Below are positions 6,481-14,399 of a DNA stretch of 14,985 bases, piece by piece (positions within the stretch are counted from its first letter, which is position 1; every line of letters begins with the position of its first letter). The stretch covers positions 1 to 14,985 of the forward strand of contig JAFVZE010000375.1 of the NCBI GenBank assembly GCA_017508315.1, given 5' to 3'. A program made the translations under genes and the position numbers. Below the pieces are notes generated by a model. The model had not been told where the DNA came from, did not search any database, and saw nothing but the letters and a program-made list of their open reading frames with translations. Source of the DNA: Kiritimatiellia bacterium (lineage in GTDB: Bacteria; Verrucomicrobiota; Kiritimatiellia; RFP12; UBA1067).

Positions 6481-7928
6481 AAAAGTTCTGGCTGCTGTCG
6501 GTTTTCGCTTTCGCGGCGCTTGCAGGCACGGCGGTTTGGTTCGGCGGGCTGAACCAGGATGAGGGATGGTGTCTCTATGCGTCGCGGATGGTGGCGGAGG
6601 GCATGATGCCGTACCGCGACTTCGCCTACACCCAGGGTCCGCTGATGCCGGTTGTGTATTCGGCATTCAACTGGGTGTGGGATTTCTGGGGGATTCTGGG
6701 CGCGCGTATCCTGACGCTGCTGATGGGCGCGGTTTCGTTGGTGTTCGCCGTCGGTCTGACCCGGAAGGTCTGTCCGCCGTCGTGCCGGGAATTTGCGCCG
6801 GTCGCGGTTTTTATGCTTTTAGGGTGCAATCTCTATCATCTGTATTATATTGCCATCCCCAAGACCTATGCGCTTGCGGGGATGTTTCTGATGATCGGAT
6901 TCTATCTGCTGGCGCTGGCTGAGGACAGGCGGCGGTTCATGGCGCCGGCGGCGGCGGCGCTCGCTTTCGCCGCGGGGACGAGAATCAGTCTGGGCGCTGT
7001 TCTGGCGGTTGTGGGCGTTTCGCTTCTGTCACGCAGGCGTTGGTCGGACGCGTTCGCTTTCGCCGCCGGCGGACTGGTCGCGCTGGCGGTCGTCTACGGT
7101 CCGTTTCTGCTGGATGACGCGGCGCGTCAGGGGTTGGTCGACGCCCAGCGCTATCACGCCGCGCGCGGCGGCGGCGACATCGTGTGGACGGTCGGCAGCC
7201 TCAGCCGTCTCGTGCGCTGGTATCTGCCGGTGTTCATTCTTTTCGGGATGGGATTCACGGTGAAGACTTCGGCGTTCGTGCGGGTCGTCGGACTTTCCTT
7301 CGCCGCGGTTTTCGCGGTGCAGATGCTCGCGCCGTTTCCGTATGAAGACTATCAGGTGCCGATCATGCCGCTGCTGGCGGTCTTTTCGACGGTGAAGTTC
7401 GCCTCGTCCTGCAGGAGCGTGCCGCTTTCCGCTTCGCGTCCGGCGCTGCTGGTTCTCGGTCTTTCGTTCGCCTGCGCATTCTCCAATCCGCTTCTGGAGA
7501 AATGGACGACCAACGCCCAGGACCGTTTCTGGACCAGAAAGAAGGAAAGGAGCGAACTTGCCCAGCTCCGCGAGGTGGCCGCGCGCATCGAAGCGCTGGA
7601 CCCGGGGGGCAAGGAGCTGCTCACTCAGGATCTGTATCTCGCCGTAGAGACTTCCCGGCTGGTTCCGCGGGGGCTGGAGATGGGGCCGTTCGCCGTTCTT
7701 GACGATGTGCAGTGGCGCAATCTCCTGGAGAACACGACCTGCCCGGTCGCGGCGCTGAGCGGATACACTTTTGCGGTGGAGCCGCCCCGGTGCAACGAAC
7801 GTCCGGTCGAAAAGCAGCTTGCGTACTGGAACATCCTCAAAAAGCGATACAGGCTTGTCGCCCGGGAGGAGGATTTCGGGCAGAACGCCACTACCCTGCT
7901 GCTGCTGGAGCGGTCGAAAACGGAATGA
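6477..7928 (+). CDS. GT-C fold membrane glycosyltransferase (ArnT/PMT-like)
   Basis: Multi-pass inner-membrane protein of 483 residues, predicted to move a sugar from a polyprenyl-phosphate donor to an acceptor on the periplasmic face. The first transmembrane helix (about residues 4-24) is followed by a loop, GLNQDEGWCLYASRMV, with the acidic pair Asp28-Glu29. This matches the first extracytoplasmic loop of GT-C enzymes, where an acidic residue is essential. The rest of that loop, MMPYRDFAYTQGPL, is also typical of this superfamily (Y-D-F near a G-P-L). Some eight or more further hydrophobic segments follow, with FPYEDYQVPIMPLLAVF near residues 283-299, and then a soluble C-terminal part of roughly 140 residues. 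The gene starts with GTG, overlapping the tsaD stop. Donor and acceptor cannot be read from the sequence. A non-catalytic membrane protein of the same fold is the alternative. Confidence 0.8.
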   Translation: MKKFWLLSVFAFAALAGTAVWFGGLNQDEGWCLYASRMVAEGMMPYRDFAYTQGPLMPVVYSAFNWVWDFWGILGARILTLLMGAVSLVFAVGLTRKVCPPSCREFAPVAVFMLLGCNLYHLYYIAIPKTYALAGMFLMIGFYLLALAEDRRRFMAPAAAALAFAAGTRISLGAVLAVVGVSLLSRRRWSDAFAFAAGGLVALAVVYGPFLLDDAARQGLVDAQRYHAARGGGDIVWTVGSLSRLVRWYLPVFILFGMGFTVKTSAFVRVVGLSFAAVFAVQMLAPFPYEDYQVPIMPLLAVFSTVKFASSCRSVPLSASRPALLVLGLSFACAFSNPLLEKWTTNAQDRFWTRKKERSELAQLREVAARIEALDPGGKELLTQDLYLAVETSRLVPRGLEMGPFAVLDDVQWRNLLENTTCPVAALSGYTFAVEPPRCNERPVEKQLAYWNILKKRYRLVAREEDFGQNATTLLLLERSKTE

Positions 7929-9643
7929 CGGACGCCGGCGATATCCGCGAGAAAATTCTCTCGGTCGTGTCCGAAAACGGCGGGCACCTCGCTTCGTCGC
8001 TCGGCGCGGTGGAGATCGCGATGGCGCTCGCCGACGTCTTCGACGCCGCCCGCGACCGCATCGTGTGGGACGTCGGGCATCAGGCGTACGCCTGGAAGAT
8101 ACTGACCGGCCGGTCGGAGCGCTTCTTCACCCTGCGGCGTCTCGACGGCGTTTCCGGCTTCCCCAGTCCGGCCGAGAGTCCGGCGGACGCGGCGGTCGCC
8201 GGCCATGCGGGAACGGCAATCTCGGTCGCCGCCGGATTTGCCGCCGCCCGCGACCGCAAAGGGACGCGCGAGCACGTGGTCGCCGTCGTCGGCGACGGAG
8301 CGCTCGTCAACGGCACGAGTTTCGAGGCGATCAACAACTGCGCCGCGGCCACGTCCAAGGTGATTGTGGTTCTCAACGACAACGAGATGTCGATTTCCCG
8401 TCCGAGCGGATCGTTCTCGCGTTTTCTCGGCAAACTCATTTCCGGCGTCCGCTACAACCGCGTCAAGGCCGCGGCCGAACAGGCCGGTCACCGTCTCAGG
8501 CTCACGTTTCTGCGCGGAATCTACCATCGTCTTGAAAGCCGCATAAAGTCGCTCTTTCTCGGCAACGCGTTCTTCGAGCGGTTCGCGCTGCGCTACATCG
8601 GACCTGTCGACGGCCACAATCTTGCCGCGCTCAAGGCGGCTTTCACGGTGGCTAAGGAGGATAAGCGTTCGGTGCTGGTGCACGTCGTCACCAGAAAGGG
8701 CAAAGGCTTCGCGCCGGCGGAGCGCGAACCCACGAAGTGGCACGGCATCGGCGGCTTCGACCGCGATACCGGCGCTCTCGCGCCGTCGGCGCGAGACTGG
8801 TCGACGGCGTTCGGAGATATACTCTGCGCCGCGGCGGAGAAGGACGGTCGCATCGTCGCGCTTACCGCCGGAATGAAAGACGGGACCGGGCTTGCCGGAT
8901 TCGCCGGAAGATTTCCCGGGCGTTTCTTCGACGTGGGGATAGCGGAAGGCCACATGGTGGCGTTCGCCGCGGGACTTGCCGCCGGCGGAATGCGTCCGGT
9001 GGTGGCGGTCTATTCGACTTTTCTCCAGCGGGCGGTCGATCAGATCATGCATGACGTTGCGATTTCAAAACTGCCGGTGGTGTTCTGCGTGGACCGTGCC
9101 GGCGTTGTCGGAGCCGACGGCGCGACCCATCAGGGCGTTTTCGATATCGCTATGCTGCGCACGCTGCCCAATCTTGTCATCTGCCAGCCCAAGGACGAGG
9201 CCGATTTCGCGAAACTGTTCGCCGAGGCGCTCGAACGCGACGGCCCGAGCGTCATCCGTTATCCCCGGGGAAAAATCCCGTCCGAGGTCGTCTGCCCGCC
9301 GCCGGGGACGGCGCCGCTCGCGCTCTGGGCGACCGGCGACTGGTTCCCCAAGGCTTGTGAGATCGCGCGGCGTCTCGGCGGCGAGGCCGTGCATGCGCGG
9401 TACCTCAAGCCGTTCGACCACGACACTCTGCGCCGTCAGCGCGGGGAGGGGAAGATGATCGTCAGCATGGAGAACGGCGCGCTCGCCGGCGGCTTCGGGG
9501 AGGCGATCGGCGCCGATTTGAAATTCGGCTGGCCGGACGAATTCATTGCGCACGGCACTCAGGCGGAGCTTGAGCGCCGCCATGGACTTGATGTCGAGGC
9601 GATGGCCGCGAAAACTGAGGAGGCGATGAAGGCTTATGGCTGA
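7925..9643 (+). CDS. dxs: 1-deoxy-D-xylulose-5-phosphate synthase, short and divergent
   Basis: Thiamine-diphosphate enzyme joining pyruvate and glyceraldehyde 3-phosphate, the first step of the MEP isoprenoid pathway. Motifs in order: GGHLASSLG with His21, WDVGHQAY with His52, the TPP motif VVGDGA to LNDNEMSIS (Asp124 to Asn153), YIGPVDGHN, the central-domain FDVGIAEGH with catalytic Glu341, VYSTFLQRAVDQ, DRAGVVGADGATHQG (Arg391, His402), YPRG with Arg448, and a C-terminal transketolase domain. It has 572 residues, against about 620 in E. coli. The N-terminal arm of roughly 30-40 residues is missing, and the upstream open frame (to 7712) does not resemble it. Two family motifs are changed: IAEQH reads IAEGH, and GHSSTSIS reads GHAGTAIS. 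It overlaps the preceding gene by ATGA and the next by eight bases; its own ribosome binding site is weak. A related DXS-like transketolase with another aldehyde acceptor is possible. Confidence 0.87.
   Translation: MTDAGDIREKILSVVSENGGHLASSLGAVEIAMALADVFDAARDRIVWDVGHQAYAWKILTGRSERFFTLRRLDGVSGFPSPAESPADAAVAGHAGTAISVAAGFAAARDRKGTREHVVAVVGDGALVNGTSFEAINNCAAATSKVIVVLNDNEMSISRPSGSFSRFLGKLISGVRYNRVKAAAEQAGHRLRLTFLRGIYHRLESRIKSLFLGNAFFERFALRYIGPVDGHNLAALKAAFTVAKEDKRSVLVHVVTRKGKGFAPAEREPTKWHGIGGFDRDTGALAPSARDWSTAFGDILCAAAEKDGRIVALTAGMKDGTGLAGFAGRFPGRFFDVGIAEGHMVAFAAGLAAGGMRPVVAVYSTFLQRAVDQIMHDVAISKLPVVFCVDRAGVVGADGATHQGVFDIAMLRTLPNLVICQPKDEADFAKLFAEALERDGPSVIRYPRGKIPSEVVCPPPGTAPLALWATGDWFPKACEIARRLGGEAVHARYLKPFDHDTLRRQRGEGKMIVSMENGALAGGFGEAIGADLKFGWPDEFIAHGTQAELERRHGLDVEAMAAKTEEAMKAYG
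9617..9623 (+). promoter_or_regulatory. Ribosome binding site of the NERD gene
   Basis: GAGGAGG lies twelve bases before the ATG at 9636, inside the end of dxs. It is a strong sequence at slightly long spacing and supports this start, which overlaps dxs by eight bases. Confidence 0.6.
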
Positions 9644-10310
9644 AGTGCACGGAACGGCGGGCGAATGGGCCCGCGTCAAGGGGATGGTCAGCGGACTGTG
9701 GCCGCTGTTTCTCGGGGTTTTCGCGGCCGGGTTTTCGGCGGCGGTGTCGCTGGTGTCGGTCGGATGGGCGGCGGCGCTGCTCGTCGTGTCGCTCGTCTAT
9801 ATGGCCTGGAGCCTCAACAAGGGACTGCGCCATGTCGAGCGCTTCTTCAAGGGCGCACGCGGCGAGGAGAAGGTCTCCGGCATCCTCGAGAACCTTCCCG
9901 GTTCGTATCATGTGTTCAACGATTTCGTCGCCGGGCGCGTTCATGTCGATCACGTCGTCGCCGGGCCCGCAGGCGTCTTCGCGGTCGAGACAAAGTACTG
10001 GCGCGGGCGCGTCACGGTGGAGGACGACCATGTTCTCATCGACGGTCAGCTGCCCTCGCGCTCGCCTCTCGCCCAGGTCAAAAAAGAGGCTTCGCTCGTC
10101 AAGGCCGCGCTCGCCGGATCCGGATGGAACGGGACGGTGACTCCGGTTCTGGCGTTCGCCTCCGACACTTTCGAAGCGGCCATCGCCGAGATACAGGGCG
10201 TGGTCATCATCAATTCGAACCATCTGCGCGAGAGCTTCGGCACCGAGCGCGTGGTCATCGCGCCGGACGAACTGGACCGGCTGGTCAGGTTAATGGAGAA
10301 CAATTCGTGA
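9636..10310 (+). CDS. Membrane-anchored NERD-domain protein
   Basis: A 224-residue protein with a membrane hairpin (hydrophobic residues about 21-59) followed by a NERD domain. The domain starts with GARGEEKVSGILENLP (Glu77/Glu78) and continues with HVDHVVAGPAGVFAVETKYWRGRV, which supplies Asp105 and the pair Glu118-x-Lys120. This D...ExK pattern is the active-site signature of the PD-(D/E)xK nuclease superfamily to which NERD domains belong, and the residues appear intact. NERD proteins are thought to be nucleases or nucleic-acid-processing factors, but their roles are poorly known. No helicase, kinase or zinc-ribbon fusion partner is present. The last residues (VIAPDELDRLVRLMENNS) look like an ordinary C-terminal helix. 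The gene overlaps dxs by eight bases and shares GTGA with the protease gene. Nuclease activity is inference. Confidence 0.85.
   Translation: MAEVHGTAGEWARVKGMVSGLWPLFLGVFAAGFSAAVSLVSVGWAAALLVVSLVYMAWSLNKGLRHVERFFKGARGEEKVSGILENLPGSYHVFNDFVAGRVHVDHVVAGPAGVFAVETKYWRGRVTVEDDHVLIDGQLPSRSPLAQVKKEASLVKAALAGSGWNGTVTPVLAFASDTFEAAIAEIQGVVIINSNHLRESFGTERVVIAPDELDRLVRLMENNS
10295..10299 (+). promoter_or_regulatory. Ribosome binding site for the GTG start of the S41 protease
   Basis: GGAGA lies seven bases before the GTG at 10307. It supports that codon, which also gives a complete signal peptide, over the long open frame upstream. Confidence 0.7.
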
Positions 10311-12361
10311 AAAAAACCTTTATCGCGCTCGGATGTCTGCTCTCGGCGTCAAGCGTCTTCGCGGCGCTCGGGCCGAAGAACTACCACGGACGCATCGCCA
10401 GGCGGCTCGGGGATATGCTGCCGAAGTACCACGTCTCGCAGCACGCGCTGGACGACGAGATATCCCGCCGGGCGTGGACGAACCTCGTCACCTACTACGA
10501 CTTTGACCATTCGGTGTTTCTGAAATCCGATCTTGACCGGTTCTCCGCCCATCAGACGACGATCGACGACGAGATCCGCCGCGGCGAGGTCGGATTCGGA
10601 TTCGAGGTCTACAACCTTTACGTCGAGCGTATGAAAGAGCGGATAGACTTCGCCACCAATCTGCTGGTGAAGGGCGGATGGGACTTCACCTCGAACGAAA
10701 CGTACCGCATCCGCCGCAAGGACGCCCCGTGGCCGGCGGACCGCGCCGAGGCCGAGGAGCACTGGCGCAAACGCATGAAAAACGAAGTGCTCGTGCAGCT
10801 CATCGGGCGGGAGCTCGACAAGGCGACGAACGCCTTCGATGTCGCCGGCAACCTGATCAAGAAATACCGCCAGTACGCGACGGTGCTTTCGGAACCCGAC
10901 GAGGAGCAGGTGCTGCAGAACTACCTGAGCTCCCTCTGCCGCGCCTACGATCCGCACACCGACTACATGTCGCCGGCGTCGAAGGAGGATTTCGACATGG
11001 AGATGAATCTCACGCTCTGCGGCGTCGGGGCGGTGCTGTCGATGGACGACGGGGCGCTCAAGATCGTCGAGGTGATGCCCGGCGGACCGGTCGACCGCGA
11101 CGGGCGGATCAAAGAGGGCGACAAAATCGTCGGCGTCGGCCAGGGCGACAGCGCGATCGAGGATGTGATGTGGCAGCCGATGCGCAAGACGATCCGCAAG
11201 ATCCGCGGCGCTAAAGGCACGCGGGTGACGCTTGAGATCATTCCGCGCGCCGATCCCTCCGGCGCGACGCGCAAACGCGTCGAACTCGTCCGCGATGAAA
11301 TCAAACTCGAGGACCAGGCGGCGACGGGAAGGGTGGAGACGGTGTCCTGCAACGGCGTCTCCAGCCGCATCGGATACGTGTACCTGCCCGGGTTCTACGG
11401 GTCGATGGATAAAAAGCCTGGCGAGGAGGGCTTTCGCAGCAGCGCCGTCGACGTCGCCAGATATCTTGCGCAGTTCAACGCGAAGGACGTCGAAGGGCTG
11501 GTTCTCGACCTGCGCGGCGACGGCGGCGGCAGTCTGCGCGAGGCGGTCATGCTTTCGGCGCTTTTCGCCCACGACGGTCCGGTCGTGCAGATCCGCGACG
11601 TGCGCAGCGTCGGCTGCCTTCCGATCCCGCCGGGCAATCCCGTCGCGTTCCGACGTCCGATGGCGGTGCTGGTCGACCGGGCTTCGGCTTCGGCTTCGGA
11701 GATCGTCGCCGGACATCTCCGCGACACCGGCCGGGCCATAGTCCTCGGCGACAGCCGCACCCACGGCAAGGGTACGGTGCAGACGGTGATGGGGATGGGA
11801 CCGGCGGTGTACGGTTCCACCAAGATAACGACCGCCAGATTCTACCGCATCGACGGGCGTTCGACCCAGCTTGAAGGCGTCGCCTCCGACATTCACCTGC
11901 CGTCGCTTCTGGATTCGCTCGATGTAGGCGAGGACAAGCTCACCTACGCGCTGCCGTTCAGCCGCATCGCTCCGGCCGATTATTCGCTTTGCTGGAATAT
12001 GGACCGTTATATTCCGGCGCTCAAGGAAGCCTCCGCCGCCCGGCTCGAAAAAGACGAGAAGTATCAGAAACATCTCTCCAATGTCCGCGGCATGAAGGAA
12101 ATCGGCGATCGCGAAGAGGTTTCGCTCGAATTTTCCGAACGCAGAAAGCAGATGGCCGCCGACCGCGAATACCGCGAAATCGACGAGCTTGAAAAGGAGG
12201 AGGAAGATGCCGAAGACGGGGAGGAGTCCAAGAAACGCCGCCGCCGGAACGAGCGCAAAGAGAACGATGTGGTGCTTGAGGAGGCGTTCAGGATTCTCGG
12301 AGACCTCATCCGGATGAACGGCGGCGAGGAAATCCCTAGACCGAGAGGATGGTGGCTGTGA
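10307..12361 (+). CDS. Carboxy-terminal processing protease, Prc/Tsp type (peptidase S41)
   Basis: Periplasmic tail-specific serine protease of 684 residues, nearly the length of E. coli Prc (682), expected to trim or degrade envelope proteins from their C-termini. It has a type I signal peptide (KKTFIALGCLLSASSVFA, cut after about residue 19). Next come the N-terminal helical domain with YDFDHSVFLKSDLDRF and the DPHTDYMSP segment before the PDZ domain, a PDZ domain at about 233-315, and the protease core. The core holds LVLDLRGDGGGSL, the serine motif SASASEI with Ser462 (middle serine) and the lysine motif HGKGTVQ with Lys488, the expected Ser/Lys dyad. The last 100 residues are strongly charged, acidic and then KKRRRR, like the helical tail of Prc. 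The real start is the GTG at 10307; the frame stays open 640 bases upstream, but that part is antiphase to the NERD gene. It overlaps dapF by TGATG. Confidence 0.95.
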   Translation: MKKTFIALGCLLSASSVFAALGPKNYHGRIARRLGDMLPKYHVSQHALDDEISRRAWTNLVTYYDFDHSVFLKSDLDRFSAHQTTIDDEIRRGEVGFGFEVYNLYVERMKERIDFATNLLVKGGWDFTSNETYRIRRKDAPWPADRAEAEEHWRKRMKNEVLVQLIGRELDKATNAFDVAGNLIKKYRQYATVLSEPDEEQVLQNYLSSLCRAYDPHTDYMSPASKEDFDMEMNLTLCGVGAVLSMDDGALKIVEVMPGGPVDRDGRIKEGDKIVGVGQGDSAIEDVMWQPMRKTIRKIRGAKGTRVTLEIIPRADPSGATRKRVELVRDEIKLEDQAATGRVETVSCNGVSSRIGYVYLPGFYGSMDKKPGEEGFRSSAVDVARYLAQFNAKDVEGLVLDLRGDGGGSLREAVMLSALFAHDGPVVQIRDVRSVGCLPIPPGNPVAFRRPMAVLVDRASASASEIVAGHLRDTGRAIVLGDSRTHGKGTVQTVMGMGPAVYGSTKITTARFYRIDGRSTQLEGVASDIHLPSLLDSLDVGEDKLTYALPFSRIAPADYSLCWNMDRYIPALKEASAARLEKDEKYQKHLSNVRGMKEIGDREEVSLEFSERRKQMAADREYREIDELEKEEEDAEDGEESKKRRRRNERKENDVVLEEAFRILGDLIRMNGGEEIPRPRGWWL

Positions 12362-13152
12362 TGAAAGTGGGTTTTGTGAAAATGCACGGAGCGGGCAACG
12401 ACTTCGTGATGATCGACGACCGTGAAGAGATTTTCCCGCTCCATGACTACATGCGTGTGGCCGCGATGGCTTCGCGTCCCGGCGGTATCGGCTGTGAAGG
12501 GGTCATTTTCGTGCAGAAATCGTCGTGTGCCGATTTTCGGATGCGTTTCTTCAATCCCGACGGCTCCGAGGCCGAACTTTGCGGCAACGGAGCGCGGTGC
12601 GTCGCGGCGTTCGCCAAGGAGATCGGCGCGGTGCGCGGCAACGTGATGTGCTTCGAGACGGCCGCCGGGCTCGTCGACGCGGAAATCGTGGCGGAGAACC
12701 AGGTCAAGGTATGGATGCCCGATCCTAAGGATATGCGCGATGGTTTCGTCAACAGCGGCGTGCCGCACAAGGTGGTGGAGGTCGACAATCTCGCCCGCAC
12801 CGATGTCGAGAGCGAAGGGCGCAGAATCCGGCTTTCAGAGGAGTTCGCGCCGGAGGGGACCAACGTCGATTTCGTGGTTTACCGCGCTCCCGACAGGGTT
12901 TCCATCCGCACGTACGAGCGCGGCGTGGAGGCGGAGACGGGCGCCTGCGGTACCGGTTCGGTCGCGGCGGCTCTTGTCGGGGTGGCGCAGCACGGTTTGA
13001 AGTTCCCGGTTCACGTCAAAACCGTCAACGGCTATGATCTGACGGTAGACGGAGAAATGCATGAGGGCAAATTCCGTTCGGTCACGCTGACCGGCCCCGT
13101 CAAAAAGGTCTACGAGGGCATCATCGACTGGGATTCCATAGATATTCTTTAG
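12361..13152 (+). CDS. dapF: Diaminopimelate epimerase
   Basis: Converts LL-diaminopimelate to the meso form for lysine and peptidoglycan synthesis, without cofactor, in the cytoplasm. The protein has 263 residues, within the family range. Both halves of the pseudo-symmetric active site are visible: AELCGNGARC with catalytic Cys74, and ETGACGTGS with catalytic Cys196. The N-terminal KMHGAGNDFV and the substrate-binding FFNPDGSEAE and YERGVEAET segments are also present. The start at 12361 overlaps the protease stop (TGATG) and gives the standard MKVGFVKMHGAGNDF. An in-frame ATG at 12349 would add four residues, but a purine-rich stretch touches it with no spacing, so I prefer 12361. dapF is the last gene of the coupled run. 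I see no hairpin terminator in the 47 bases after it, so transcription may run on into pcnB. Confidence 0.96.
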   Translation: MKVGFVKMHGAGNDFVMIDDREEIFPLHDYMRVAAMASRPGGIGCEGVIFVQKSSCADFRMRFFNPDGSEAELCGNGARCVAAFAKEIGAVRGNVMCFETAAGLVDAEIVAENQVKVWMPDPKDMRDGFVNSGVPHKVVEVDNLARTDVESEGRRIRLSEEFAPEGTNVDFVVYRAPDRVSIRTYERGVEAETGACGTGSVAAALVGVAQHGLKFPVHVKTVNGYDLTVDGEMHEGKFRSVTLTGPVKKVYEGIIDWDSIDIL

Positions 13153-13160
13153 GCGCCTGT

Positions 13161-13189
13161 TTGATAGTTGTGTGCGTTTTTAGTATACT
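13161..13189 (+). promoter_or_regulatory. Sigma70-type promoter in front of pcnB
   Basis: TTGATA at 13161-13166 (-35, one mismatch to TTGACA plus the final A matching) and TATACT at 13184-13189 (-10, close to TATAAT) are separated by exactly 17 bases. The spacer is locally AT-rich in an otherwise GC-rich window. Transcription should begin near 13195-13197, only three to five bases before the pcnB ATG at 13200, which would give an almost leaderless mRNA. Confidence 0.7.
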
Positions 13190-13199
13190 ACGCGGACAA

Positions 13200-14399
13200 A
13201 TGTTCGGGTTTTTCAGAAAGAAAGTCAATGAACCGGTCGTTTACAGGCGTCCGGAGCATTGCATTTCCCGAAAAAACATCGATCCTGATGCGCTTAAAGT
13301 CCTTTACCGGCTTTCGAGCCTCGGTTATACCGCGTATCTGGTCGGCGGCGGCGTGCGCGATCTGCTCATAGGACGCCAGCCGAAGGATTTCGATGTCGGC
13401 ACCAGCGCGAAACCGGCAGAGGTGAAACACGCTTTCCGCAATTGTTTCCTGATCGGGCGCCGTTTCCGGCTCGCCCATGTGAAGTTCGGCGGCAAGGTCA
13501 TCGAAACGGCGACATTCCGGCAGAATTCGCAGACCGTGGGCGAGATAATCGAACACGCCGCCGAAGGGCCGTTCGAGGACAACACCTTCGGCACTCCTCA
13601 GACCGACGCTTACCGCCGCGATTTCACCGTCAACGGCCTTTTTTACGACATCAAGGATTTCTCCGTCATCGATTGGGTCGGCGGGATGAAGGATATCAGG
13701 AAGAAAATCATCCGTGCCATCGGAGATCCCGAGATCCGTTTCCAGGAGGATCCTGTACGGATGATGCGTGCGGTGAAGTTCTCTTCGCGTCTCGGGTTCC
13801 GTATCGAGAAGCGCACCTTGGTGGCGATGAAGAAATACCATTCCTGCATTCTCAACGCCAGCGTGCCGCGGGTGTGCGAGGAGGTTTTCCGGCTCTTCCC
13901 GTACGGCTGCAGCGCCGAAGCGTTCCGGCTCATGCACGAGACCGGTCTTCTGGGCGATCTGCTGCCGGAACTTTCGAGGTACATCGCATCTTCCGGAAAC
14001 GGCAGATCGCCGGTTTTCAGATATCTCAAGGGGCTTGACGCCTACGAGAAAATGATGACCGGAAAGGGATTTGAGGTTTCCAACGGACTCCGGGCGGCGG
14101 TTCTCATGACCGCGCTCTACAAGGCGGAGAAGAAGGACGGCGCCGGGCGCAAGGTGATGCAGATGATGCTTGATTCGCTCAAGATCCCCAAGAGCGTATA
14201 TTTCACCGCCGTACTGCTCATGGAATCGTCCCGCAGGCTTTCGGCGCCGCCGGCGAAAGGAAAATTCAGATTCATTTACAACCGTGATTTTCTCGATGCG
14301 CTCGATTACAACCGTATCATCGCGCGTTCGGAAAAGCGCAGTGAAGACGCCCTCAATAAATGGGCCGACCTCTACGAAGAGAAAGGACAAGAAGAATGA
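13200..14399 (+). CDS. pcnB: Poly(A) polymerase I (PcnB)
   Basis: Class II nucleotidyltransferase that adds A-tails to RNA 3' ends, promoting decay. The protein has 399 residues. The catalytic head shows HCISRKNIDPDALKVLYRL, GGGVRDLLIGR, PKDFDVGT with the metal-binding Asp63 and Asp65, and Glu101 in VIETATFR. The segment LIGRRFRLAHV (83-93) is the signature known to separate bacterial poly(A) polymerases from CCA-adding enzymes. RRDFTVNGLFYD (138-149) and FQEDPVRMMRAVKF follow, then helical domains. It is shorter than E. coli PcnB (about 465) because the long basic C-terminal tail is reduced. The ATG at 13200 has no ribosome binding site and sits just after a good promoter. An upstream TTG at 13161 would put the start inside the -35 box and add a hydrophobic leader foreign to the family. 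The stop overlaps the next gene (ATGA). A CCA-adding enzyme is the less likely alternative. Confidence 0.92.
   Translation: MFGFFRKKVNEPVVYRRPEHCISRKNIDPDALKVLYRLSSLGYTAYLVGGGVRDLLIGRQPKDFDVGTSAKPAEVKHAFRNCFLIGRRFRLAHVKFGGKVIETATFRQNSQTVGEIIEHAAEGPFEDNTFGTPQTDAYRRDFTVNGLFYDIKDFSVIDWVGGMKDIRKKIIRAIGDPEIRFQEDPVRMMRAVKFSSRLGFRIEKRTLVAMKKYHSCILNASVPRVCEEVFRLFPYGCSAEAFRLMHETGLLGDLLPELSRYIASSGNGRSPVFRYLKGLDAYEKMMTGKGFEVSNGLRAAVLMTALYKAEKKDGAGRKVMQMMLDSLKIPKSVYFTAVLLMESSRRLSAPPAKGKFRFIYNRDFLDALDYNRIIARSEKRSEDALNKWADLYEEKGQEE

Noticed and set aside
7712..7924. N-terminal extension of Dxs
   Set aside because: The extra residues overlap the glycosyltransferase gene and bear no resemblance to the missing Dxs N-terminal arm.
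9665..10306. Long N-terminal extension of the S41 protease
   Set aside because: It is antiphase to the NERD gene and highly arginine-rich; the GTG at 10307 gives a proper signal peptide and ribosome binding site.
13161..13199. TTG at 13161 as the pcnB start
   Set aside because: It coincides with the -35 box of the promoter and would add a hydrophobic leader not found in poly(A) polymerases.
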